A stretch of 5,630 bases of DNA, taken from assembly GCA_004292985.1 (NCBI GenBank), contig RDXT01000331.1, positions 1 through 5,630 on the forward strand, in the 5' to 3' direction. The translations under genes and the position numbers were made by a program. The notes under the pieces were generated by a model. That model worked only from the letters and a program-made list of their open reading frames with translations. It had not been told where the DNA came from and searched no databases. This document shows, one piece after another, positions 1-5,630 of this stretch; position 1 is the first letter of the stretch, and each line of letters opens with the position of its first letter. The stretch comes from Bacteroidota bacterium (lineage in GTDB: Bacteria; Bacteroidota; Bacteroidia; J057).

Positions 1-56
1 TCTCTGAGCAATTCCTGGCTGTTTTTTTCGTCTTCAATAATCAGGGCACGGATCAT
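1..56 (-). CDS. Response regulator, N-terminal fragment (runs off the left edge)
   Basis: Only the first 18 codons are inside the window, reading MIRALIIEDEKNSQELLR from an ATG at 56-54. A short hydrophobic beta strand (ALII) followed by an acidic cluster (E8, D9, E10) and then a helix is how receiver domains of two-component response regulators begin; the acidic pair binds the Mg2+ needed for aspartate phosphorylation. In Bacteroidota the form 'MIRALIIDDE' is especially common in LytTR-type regulators (receiver plus LytTR DNA-binding domain), but the output domain is outside the window, so that subtype is inference. It starts 60 bp after the stop of the 5'-nucleotidase gene on the same strand, so read-through transcription is possible. 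The phosphoacceptor Asp, normally near residue 55, cannot be checked here. Confidence 0.72.
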   Translation of the reverse strand, partial: MIRALIIEDEKNSQELLR

Positions 57-116
57 AGCGGGTGGTGGTTTGGACGCAGGTTTAAAGATAGGTATTTAGA
101 TGAAAAATCCCATCTA

Positions 117-1634
117 TTACTTCTTTTGGAAGTAGGCGACCAGTGCCAGGCGGATGTCGCGGCCCAGGTTGTCTTTGTCGGGCTCTGTGATGCGGACAAT
201 CCCCGGATGTTCGGGTGTGAGGAAAGCCATATTGTTTTCCTTTCCGGTGAGCAGATAATCGCCCAGGGCGAGGGTATAGGTTTGCGCAGCAGCAATGGGT
301 GCCTGCCCCAGATGCCAGATACCGCCTTTTTTCTCTATCTGCGCAAGCTGGAGATAGCCTCCGGTTCCTTTGTTTTTGAGCCCGGCTTCGAGGACCTGGG
401 TCAGCAGATCGCCTTTCATTTCGACCAGAAGGACTTTGCCGCCGAAGGGAAGCGCCCGGATCACATCTAATTGTGTGATGGAGCCGCTGAGATAGTCATC
501 TATGCGCACCGAGCCGCTGTTGACCACGGCAGCCTGGGCGGCGGGCCAGGCCAGGAGCATGGAGCGGGTGAGCACATCGCCCAGATTGGTGGGCTGTGTG
601 CGGATATGCGATTCGAGGCCGTCGAGCGGCTCAGGCAACACAGCCACAGGCGCTTCGGGGTCGAGACCCTGATCGCGGAAGGCCTGATAGGCCCTTTGCT
701 CCCAGCGGCTCACAGCCGCAGCCACGGCAGGATCAGGCTCAATGCTGCTGTCTATCCGCACCGAAAGCGAAGAAAGGGCTGTTTTTCCTGTTTTGGAAAA
801 GCTCAGCGTGTGCACCCAGGCACTTTTGGCATTGGCATCGGCCTTGGTGAGGGCGACTTCGCCGATCAGCTCCGACATTTTTTCATGGTCATGGCCGCCC
901 ATAATCAGGGTCAGCCCCGGAAGGCGGCGCGCCAGTTCGCGGTCCTGATCCGCATTGAGGTGGGTCAGCGCCACGATGGCATCGGTCTGAGGATCGAGGA
1001 GCTGGTAGTGCTTTTGGGCACTCTCAAACACCTCTTCATATTGCACAAAATCCTGTTTATTGGCATCGAGGCACACGGCAAGAACGCCCACCCGGAAGAG
1101 GCGGCCTGATTTCCCGGTTACTTCGAGGATGGTATATTCGGGGAAAGGTTTTTCGCGGCCTTCGGTAAATCGGGCAAAAGGAAGGATCCCATTGGCGGTT
1201 TTGCGGCGCACATTGCCGCTGATCCATTCAAATTTGGATTCATTCATCCGCTTTTGCAGGTCTTCATAGGGAATATCGAACTCATGGTTGCCAAATGTGA
1301 CATATTCGATCCCTGCCTGATTCATAATGTCTATCATTTGCGCACCCCGGACCCGGTTTCCATCGAGTCTTACGGTGCCGATAACCGAAGGTGACACAAA
1401 ATCGCCCGCCAGCACCGGATATACATGCGCATATTTCTGCTTAAGGGTCTTAATCTGGGTAGTAACCCGTGCCATGCCGCCGAGTGTTCCCCCTTCGAGG
1501 GCGCCGATCTCATAGACATCGTTGAGGTGAAAAAAGACAAGCTCCGCATCGGCTTTCCGGACGGTAGCCTGCTCAGTGCTGCGGCAGCCGAGGAGTACGA
1601 GGAGCAGAAGGGGGAGTAGGCGCAGGGTTTTCAT
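117..1634 (-). CDS. 5'-nucleotidase / UshA-family metallophosphatase lipoprotein
   Basis: A 505-residue protein, about the usual length for this family of envelope enzymes that hydrolyse nucleotides or related phosphate esters with two metal ions. Residues 1-17 are a lipoprotein signal peptide ending in the lipobox LLGC, with Cys17 as the lipidation site, so it is probably anchored to the periplasmic or outer membrane. The N-terminal metallophosphatase domain shows LNDVYEI (Asp39), GGMAR (52-56), AGD (Asp78), GNHEFD (Asn116, His117), THLNADQD (His225) and GGHDHE (His248, His250). The C-terminal 5'-nucleotidase domain shows TNLGDVL (349-355), NSGSVR (372-377), ALPFGG (394-399) and GGYLQ (425-429). 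The first motif has Tyr41 where UshA has a metal-binding His; as I recall, an NDVY form occurs in a known subfamily. ATG overlaps the stop of the CNNM gene (ATGA), implying translational coupling. No Shine-Dalgarno is visible; the start is preceded by an A-rich stretch. The exact substrate is not determinable from sequence. Confidence 0.93.
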   Translation of the reverse strand: MKTLRLLPLLLLVLLGCRSTEQATVRKADAELVFFHLNDVYEIGALEGGTLGGMARVTTQIKTLKQKYAHVYPVLAGDFVSPSVIGTVRLDGNRVRGAQMIDIMNQAGIEYVTFGNHEFDIPYEDLQKRMNESKFEWISGNVRRKTANGILPFARFTEGREKPFPEYTILEVTGKSGRLFRVGVLAVCLDANKQDFVQYEEVFESAQKHYQLLDPQTDAIVALTHLNADQDRELARRLPGLTLIMGGHDHEKMSELIGEVALTKADANAKSAWVHTLSFSKTGKTALSSLSVRIDSSIEPDPAVAAAVSRWEQRAYQAFRDQGLDPEAPVAVLPEPLDGLESHIRTQPTNLGDVLTRSMLLAWPAAQAAVVNSGSVRIDDYLSGSITQLDVIRALPFGGKVLLVEMKGDLLTQVLEAGLKNKGTGGYLQLAQIEKKGGIWHLGQAPIAAAQTYTLALGDYLLTGKENNMAFLTPEHPGIVRITEPDKDNLGRDIRLALVAYFQKK

Positions 1635-2947
1635 TCCGCTTTTTTGGGGTTAGCCACCATTACCTTATCTATGCGGTTGCCGTCCATGTCCAGTACTTCG
1701 AAGGAAATATGCTTCCAGGTCAGTTTTTCGCCTGCATGGGGGATATGCTGGAAATGGTCGAGCAAAAATCCGGCAATGGTGTGGTATTGCTTCAGTTCGT
1801 CCATATAGTCCTGAAGCTCAAAATAATTGATGAAGTCAAAAATAGCGATCTGGCCATCTACGAGGGCTGTGCCGTCTTCGCGTTCTGTGATCTGGTACTC
1901 GTCCTGCGGGGCATCGCTGATGTCACCGACCAGGGCTTCGAGGATGTCGTTGATGGTGGCCAGGCCCTTGAACGAGCCAAACTCATCTATAACAACCGCC
2001 TGGTGGATGCGGGTTTCCTTAAAGCGTTCGAGCACATTATACACGTTCATGCTTTCCAGCACATAGAGCGCGGGCCGCATGACCGAGCGGTAGTCGAGTT
2101 CGGCAAGAGGCTCCTGCTGAAGGAAATAGAGGTCTTTGATATGGATAAATCCTTCGATTTTGTCCAGATCTCCATCTGCCACCGGATACACCGAGTGTTT
2201 TTCCTTGACGACGTGCTTCATGTTTTCGGCTACGGGGAGTTGCAGGTTAAACCAGACCACATCCCGGCGGTGTGTCATGAGGTTGGCCACACGCAGGTCG
2301 CCGAGGTGGAAAACCCGCTCTACAATGTCCTGCTCGATTTCGTCCACGGTGCCTGAGTCAGCGCCTTCCTGCACAATGGCTTTGATTTCCTCCTCTGTTA
2401 CCTGGCTGTCGGAGCCGGGTTTGATATTGAGCAGGCGGATAAACAGGCCCGTGGTACCTGTGAGCAGCCATACGAAGGGGGCGGAGGCGCGTGCCAGCAG
2501 ATTCATCGGGATGGCTACTGCGCGGGCGATGGCTTCGGGGCGGGTGAGGCCGATGCGTTTGGGCAGCAGCTCGCCGATGACCAGCGAAACGAAGGTGATT
2601 CCCACGACAATGACCGTGGAGGAAAGCGTATTGCTGTAAGCGGTCAATACCGGGAAGCCATCAAACCAGGTTTTGAGATTGTCCTGGAGGGTCTGGCCCC
2701 CATACAGACCTGTCAGAATGCCGATCAGCGTGATGCCAATCTGCACCGTGGAGAGAAAACGGTTGGGGTTGCCGGCCAGCGTAAGCGCCATGCGTGCCTG
2801 GGTATCGCCTTTGCGGGCGAGGTTTTCCAGGCGGGACTTCCGGGCTGATACAAGGGCGATTTCCGACATCGAAAACAGGCCATTGATCAGCGTCAGGGCG
2901 AGAATAATTAAAATTTCATTAGCCATGTAGGTATCTGTCACGCTCAC
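1631..2947 (-). CDS. CNNM/CorC-family transporter ('hemolysin family' protein) with CBS domains
   Basis: A 438-residue inner-membrane protein. The CNNM (DUF21) transmembrane domain covers about 10-175, with hydrophobic segments near 10-33, 64-84, 108-128 and 143-172, and family motifs FSMSEIAL (25-32), GNPNRFLSTVQIG (59-71) and GELLPK (125-130). Paired CBS domains follow at roughly 218-277 (ANLMTHR; VYPVADGDLDKIEGFIHIKDL) and 288-343 (QAVVIDEFGSFKGLATINDILEALVGDI split over 316-343), then a CorC_HlyC domain at about 358-434. Known relatives transport Mg2+ or are linked to Mg2+/Co2+ efflux, with CBS domains binding adenine nucleotides; the 'hemolysin' label is historical. The first in-frame start is GTG at 2947; the ATG at 2926 (residue 8, MANEIL) sits directly before the first membrane segment and is an equally good or better start. 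Neither has a clear ribosome binding site. Its stop overlaps the start of the 5'-nucleotidase gene. Confidence 0.93.
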   Translation of the reverse strand: MSVTDTYMANEILIILALTLINGLFSMSEIALVSARKSRLENLARKGDTQARMALTLAGNPNRFLSTVQIGITLIGILTGLYGGQTLQDNLKTWFDGFPVLTAYSNTLSSTVIVVGITFVSLVIGELLPKRIGLTRPEAIARAVAIPMNLLARASAPFVWLLTGTTGLFIRLLNIKPGSDSQVTEEEIKAIVQEGADSGTVDEIEQDIVERVFHLGDLRVANLMTHRRDVVWFNLQLPVAENMKHVVKEKHSVYPVADGDLDKIEGFIHIKDLYFLQQEPLAELDYRSVMRPALYVLESMNVYNVLERFKETRIHQAVVIDEFGSFKGLATINDILEALVGDISDAPQDEYQITEREDGTALVDGQIAIFDFINYFELQDYMDELKQYHTIAGFLLDHFQHIPHAGEKLTWKHISFEVLDMDGNRIDKVMVANPKKAE

Positions 2948-2972
2948 GGTTCGGGTGCAGGGGCAGATATGG

Positions 2973-3003
2973 CAAATTTAGTGAAAAATATTAATCCTCC
3001 GAA
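2973..3003 (-). promoter_or_regulatory. Candidate Bacteroidota-type promoter for the CNNM/5'-nucleotidase unit
   Basis: On the minus strand, 2980-2973 reads TAAATTTG, an exact match to the Bacteroidota -7 consensus TAnnTTTG. Nineteen bases upstream, 3003-3000 reads TTCG, one mismatch from the -33 consensus TTTG at the expected spacing. Transcription would start near 2966, giving a leader of about 20 nt to the GTG start at 2947 or about 40 nt to the ATG at 2926. The -33 element and the spacer overlap the last codons and stop (2993-2991) of the SirB1-like gene. The consensus is established for Bacteroides; its use here is inference. Confidence 0.5.
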
Positions 3004-3821
3004 GCCAGGAGTTCAAGCATACGCTCCAGATCGCGGACTTTCTCTTCATTTTTTCGTTTCCGGTGGCAATTGAGCAACTGGCGGACCAGTTCGAGGATGA
3101 TCGCCTTGTTGGAAGAGGGGGTGTAATAGCGGGGATCATCCGTTTTGAGTTCTTCCAAAAAACGGGTCAGGTCATTGCGGAAGAAAAAGGCACCTTTATT
3201 AAAAGGATCTACAAAAAACTCATTTTCCCCCTCATGAATAAGGGTAAAATATCCTGGCAGCACAATGCCTTGCACCTGCAACTGAAGCTCCTGACAGAGA
3301 ATGAGATAGAGCATTCCCAGCGAAAGCGGGCTACCCTTGCGGGTCTCCATAAACCCGTTGATATAATAATTTTGCGGGTCGGCAATATCGTTGCGGTTGG
3401 GGATAAAGCGCTCTTTGAGATAGAGCATCCGGTTGACCACCGCCAGCCTTTCGGCCAGGTTCATGCCGCTGCGCAGTTCGAGCCAGGTGCGGTTGACCAG
3501 GCGGCTGAAGTCATTGCGGAAGGTCTCAAAACTGAGTCCGGGATAATGGTACTGCGTGACGAGAAACCAGCCTTCGAGCAGCGAAGGTTCTTTTTCCTGA
3601 AGCCATGACCTGAGCGAGCGGATCGCATCTCCGGTCTGAATCTGATGAATAATATCTTCGATCCGGGTCTGGATCAGCCCTTCGTGCTGCTCCCACACTG
3701 TCTCCAGCCGTGGAATGGCTTCCGGTCCGAGAGAGACCAGCTTGTTCCGGATGTGTGTTTCTATCCCGGGGTCTTCATCGTCGAGCAGACGGATGATGGC
3801 TTGGAATTCGGAATCGGTCAT
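2991..3821 (-). CDS. SirB1/transglutaminase-like (Transglut_core2) protein with HEAT-like N-terminus
   Basis: A 276-residue soluble protein with no signal peptide or membrane segment, so presumably cytoplasmic. Residues 5-62 are helical with a HEAT-repeat look (IIRLLDDEDPGIETHIRNKL, then LGPEAIPRLETVW). The central region matches the SirB1 / Transglut_core2 family: NLAERLAVVNRMLY (121-134), NYYINGFMETRKGSPLSLG (151-169), IVLPGYFTL (186-194) and FFVDPFNKG (202-210), the last being the most diagnostic. A charged C-terminal helix spans about 237-274. The family is widespread (E. coli SirB1/YchA, an FBXO21 region in animals), and I know of no established biochemical role. The position expected to hold a transglutaminase Cys appears to be within KGSPLSL, where no Cys is present, so enzyme activity is doubtful. 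Start is the ATG at 3821, without a visible Shine-Dalgarno. It lies 43 bp upstream of the CNNM gene and 124 bp downstream of the T9SS cargo gene. Confidence 0.85.
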   Translation of the reverse strand: MTDSEFQAIIRLLDDEDPGIETHIRNKLVSLGPEAIPRLETVWEQHEGLIQTRIEDIIHQIQTGDAIRSLRSWLQEKEPSLLEGWFLVTQYHYPGLSFETFRNDFSRLVNRTWLELRSGMNLAERLAVVNRMLYLKERFIPNRNDIADPQNYYINGFMETRKGSPLSLGMLYLILCQELQLQVQGIVLPGYFTLIHEGENEFFVDPFNKGAFFFRNDLTRFLEELKTDDPRYYTPSSNKAIILELVRQLLNCHRKRKNEEKVRDLERMLELLASED

Positions 3822-3869
3822 GAGATAGAGGCTTCGGGTCTGATACAGCGGCTAACTTACAAAAAGCTA

Positions 3870-3915
3870 TGATGTTTTAACGAATCCGGAGGTGAAACGG
3901 TTCGTTAAAACATCA
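3870..3915 (-). terminator. Large hairpin (15-bp perfect inverted repeat), probable terminator
   Basis: Arms at 3870-3884 and 3901-3915 are perfect reverse complements (TGATGTTTTAACGAA and TTCGTTAAAACATCA). The stem can be extended inside by CCG (3886-3888) with CGG (3898-3900) across a single bulged T at 3885, leaving a 9-nt loop at 3889-3897. It starts 30 bp beyond the stop codon of the T9SS cargo gene and ends 48 bp before the SirB1-like start. On the minus strand it is followed after a few bases by TTTTT (3865-3861), a short U tract that sits slightly too far from the stem for a textbook intrinsic terminator. The stem core is AT-rich. A binding site for a dimeric regulator of the SirB1-like gene is the main alternative. 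Confidence 0.55.
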
Positions 3916-3924
3916 CAGGATTTT

Positions 3925-3938
3925 CGAAATGCTTTTCG
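3925..3938 (-). other. Small hairpin in the 3' leader-out of the T9SS cargo gene
   Basis: CGAAA (3925-3929) and TTTCG (3934-3938) form a 5-bp stem around the 4-nt loop TGCT. It lies 7 bp after the stop codon of the T9SS cargo gene and just before the large hairpin, so the transcript would carry two consecutive stem-loops. A 5-bp stem can occur by chance; its role, for instance protecting the transcript end, is speculative. Confidence 0.25.
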
Positions 3939-3945
3939 GGGCCTT

Positions 3946-5630
3946 TTACTCTTTAACAATGCTCAATTCCTGCTGCCATCCTTCGCCGCTGAGGCGCAGG
4001 GTATAGATACCGGCAGCCAGTTGCCCGGTGGCGAGGGATTGTTTGCCCTGACGTAGTTCTGTTTGCAGTACGACCCGCCCCTGTGCATCAATGAGGGTTG
4101 CCTGGAGAGATTTTATGCCTCCGACCTCGATGTTCATGCGATCCTGCACAGGATTGGGGTAAACAACAGCTACAGGGCCTTCCATGTTCACTTCCGCGAT
4201 CGGGCTGAAGGAGAAAACCCCGTCTTTGTCCACCTGCCTGAGGCGGTAGAGGGCTTTGCCATTGAGCGGATGGCGGTCGGAGAAGGAGTACGGAAGCGGC
4301 TGATAGCTTTCACCTGCGGCTTTTACCTTTTCGAGTTGCTCCCAGCTTATCTGATCACCACTTCTTTCAACAACGAAAAAGTCGCTGTTGCGCTCGCTGC
4401 CTGTGGTCCAGTTGAGCTGTACCTTGCCGGGCAGGGGAGTGGCGGTAAAACTGAGCCATTCGACCGGAAACGCGCTCAGTTCTCCTGCGGTAAAGTCGGA
4501 GAAGCTGCTTACAGTACCCGTGAGGAGGTTGCTGCTGGTATTTACCTGATCGAGCAGAGTCCATTCGGAGCCGCTCCATTTGCCGCCGTAGAGGTTGCTT
4601 TCAGTACCGGTGAGGTCCGCGTCGGCATAGGCGGCAGACACATCGCAGCTAAAAGAAGTGATGCCAGAACTGCTGACGGTCCAGTAGCGGCTGATAAAAT
4701 GGCTGGGGCTGGAGTTGCTGGGGTGCTTGGAGGTGGTCAGGCCGATATCGGCGTAGGCGGAGGCAAAGGAGCCGGAAGTAAAGTCGAGGGTGATGGGTGT
4801 ATAGTTCGTGCCGTCGCCTACCGGATAGTCAAAACTGCCGGTGGAGGCAAAGGACTTGCGCAGGGTGCCGCTGGTAGCCACGACATGGCTTGATGCACCG
4901 GGTGTGCCACCTATAGTCGCCGCGCTGCCGAGGGTGAGCGTTTGCCCGCCGAGGTTGATGTCGCCGGAGGTGAAGGTGAGACCAGTGGCACTGACACTCT
5001 GGGCGAGGGTGATGCCGTTGCTGTTGTTGACGGTGAGGGTGCCGAGGCTGGAGGATCCACTGCCGTAGAGGGTCTGGGCGGTAGTTCCGTTGAAGGTGAG
5101 GCCGCCGGAGGCGCTGAGGGTTCCCTCATTGAAGAGGTTGGCGGAGAGAGAAAGCGTACCGGGGACGGTGGCTGTTATGCCCGAACCGATATAGGCGTTT
5201 CGTGCGCTTCGGGTCGCCGAGAGGGAAGGCGCGTTTGTGCCGGAGATGTTGAAGATGCCGATGTCCTGGGAGCCGGAGGGGATGGAACCTGTGCTCCAGT
5301 TGGCGCCATCGCTCCAGTCGGTACTTTCGGAGCCGATCCAGGTATTAAAAGCTGCATTGCTTTCCCAGTCGGTGCTGGCATCCATGTTGGTGAGGGTACC
5401 ATTGCGGGCGTTGTTGGTCATGTCGTGCAGGGTGGTGTTGGAGGCGTTGTCATACTGGTCGAAGCGGTAGTAGGCTTGCAGACCTGACTCGTCGCCGCGC
5501 AGGGGGCTGTACATGTTGGCGCGGATTTCGGATGCGGAGCGGGCGGTGCTCCAGATGCGCACTTCGTCTATCAGGCCATCAAAGTAGCGGGGGCCAATTC
5601 CAAAGTCCTGCCCGATCCGCCAGTCATCGG
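3946..5630 (-). CDS. Secreted multidomain surface protein with T9SS C-terminal sorting domain (5' end missing)
   Basis: The frame is open to the right edge, so the start lies outside; a GTG at 5562 is just an internal Val in YFDGLIDEVRIW. About 560 residues are visible. In order: the end of a LamG/concanavalin-like domain (5628 to about 5343; GLIDEVRIW, then GLQAYYRFD and NNARNGTLTN); a WIGSESTDWSDGANWS linker motif at about 5340; Ser/Thr/Gly-rich beta repeats (about 5250-4900; GTLTVNNSNGITL, GGQTLTLGSAATIGG); a region with FDYPVGDGTNYTPITL and SRYWTVSSSGITSFSCDV common in Bacteroidota surface proteins; a fibronectin-like module (4470 to about 4190; VERSGDQISWEQL, LYRLRQVDKDG); and a type A sorting domain (4170-3949; VYPNPVQDRMNIEV, GIYTLRLSG, QELSIVKE). 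The sorting domain directs export through the type IX system, after which it is usually removed and the protein attached to the surface or released. LamG and repeats suggest glycan binding or adhesion; no catalytic domain is visible in this part. The stop TAA is at 3948-3946. Confidence 0.93.
   Translation of the reverse strand, partial: DDWRIGQDFGIGPRYFDGLIDEVRIWSTARSASEIRANMYSPLRGDESGLQAYYRFDQYDNASNTTLHDMTNNARNGTLTNMDASTDWESNAAFNTWIGSESTDWSDGANWSTGSIPSGSQDIGIFNISGTNAPSLSATRSARNAYIGSGITATVPGTLSLSANLFNEGTLSASGGLTFNGTTAQTLYGSGSSSLGTLTVNNSNGITLAQSVSATGLTFTSGDINLGGQTLTLGSAATIGGTPGASSHVVATSGTLRKSFASTGSFDYPVGDGTNYTPITLDFTSGSFASAYADIGLTTSKHPSNSSPSHFISRYWTVSSSGITSFSCDVSAAYADADLTGTESNLYGGKWSGSEWTLLDQVNTSSNLLTGTVSSFSDFTAGELSAFPVEWLSFTATPLPGKVQLNWTTGSERNSDFFVVERSGDQISWEQLEKVKAAGESYQPLPYSFSDRHPLNGKALYRLRQVDKDGVFSFSPIAEVNMEGPVAVVYPNPVQDRMNIEVGGIKSLQATLIDAQGRVVLQTELRQGKQSLATGQLAAGIYTLRLSGEGWQQELSIVKE

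Noticed and set aside
83..90. Possible -7 box (TATCTTTA) for the response regulator gene
   Set aside because: It differs from TAnnTTTG at the final base, and no -33 TTTG is found at the usual spacing. The position is suitable, but the match is too weak to annotate.
98..115. Possible terminator after the 5'-nucleotidase gene: AGATG/CATCT around an 8-nt loop
   Set aside because: The stem is only 5 bp, mostly A-T, with a long loop, and no U tract follows on the minus strand. It could easily be chance.
126..1109. Plus-strand open frames at 126-470 and 471-1109 abutting each other
   Set aside because: Both lie wholly antisense to the 5'-nucleotidase gene, whose motifs are unambiguous. The abutting ends are a by-product of codon bias in that gene, and the translations resemble no known protein.
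1709..2356. A 215-codon plus-strand open frame opposite the CNNM gene
   Set aside because: It is antisense to the CBS and CorC domains of a confident gene, and its sequence shows no domain features.
1631..2947. Reading the CNNM protein as a true hemolysin or toxin
   Set aside because: The 'hemolysin' name comes from early TlyC/HlyC annotations. The CNNM, CBS and CorC_HlyC architecture indicates a membrane transporter, and nothing in the sequence suggests a cytolysin.
3063..3608. A 181-codon plus-strand open frame opposite the SirB1-like gene
   Set aside because: It is fully antisense to the recognised Transglut_core2 region and has no motif of its own.
4063..5487. Long plus-strand open frames opposite the T9SS cargo gene (4063-4893 and 4942-5487), rich in Gly, Ala and Val
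   Set aside because: They are antisense to a clearly recognisable multidomain gene. Their Gly/Ala/Val bias is what the complement of Thr/Ser/Gly codons produces, and they show no family motif or signal peptide.
5560..5562. GTG as the start codon of the T9SS cargo gene
   Set aside because: The frame stays open upstream to the window edge and encodes a standard LamG stretch (YFDGLIDEVRIW), so the GTG is an internal Val codon.

Overview
The window looks like chromosomal DNA from a Bacteroidota bacterium, probably an environmental, moderately GC-rich member such as a Cytophagia- or Saprospiria-type lineage; the rank below phylum is a guess. Three things support this. The gene at the right end finishes in a type IX secretion (T9SS) type A C-terminal sorting domain. 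One upstream region carries a Bacteroidota-type -7 element (TAnnTTTG). The genes lack obvious Shine-Dalgarno sequences. Every convincing gene lies on the minus strand, so the window is read from right to left.

Layout in the direction of transcription: (1) 5630-3946, the 3' part of a large secreted protein, cut by the window edge, with a LamG-like domain, Ser/Thr/Gly-rich beta repeats, a fibronectin-like module and the T9SS sorting domain. (2) 3945-3822, an intergenic region dominated by a perfect 15-bp inverted repeat, most simply the terminator of the secreted-protein gene. (3) 3821-2991, a SirB1/transglutaminase-like (Transglut_core2) protein with a HEAT-like N-terminus. (4) 2947-1631, a CNNM/CorC ('hemolysin family') membrane protein with paired CBS domains, preceded by a good promoter candidate that overlaps the end of the SirB1-like gene. 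(5) 1634-117, a lipoprotein of the UshA/5'-nucleotidase metallophosphatase family that overlaps the CNNM gene by ATGA. (6) 56-1, the first 18 codons of a probable response regulator that continues past the left edge.

The CNNM protein and the 5'-nucleotidase lipoprotein form a tight two-gene unit, a predicted divalent-cation transporter coupled to a predicted metal-dependent phosphatase on the cell envelope. The SirB1-like gene and the response regulator are co-directional neighbours with gaps of 43 and 60 bp and may be partly co-transcribed. I found no RNA gene, CRISPR array, insertion sequence, phage gene or other mobile element. The window is mostly ordinary core-type gene content. The points deserving a second look are the large hairpin, the non-canonical metal site of the 5'-nucleotidase, and the conserved-looking but enzymatically doubtful SirB1-like protein.
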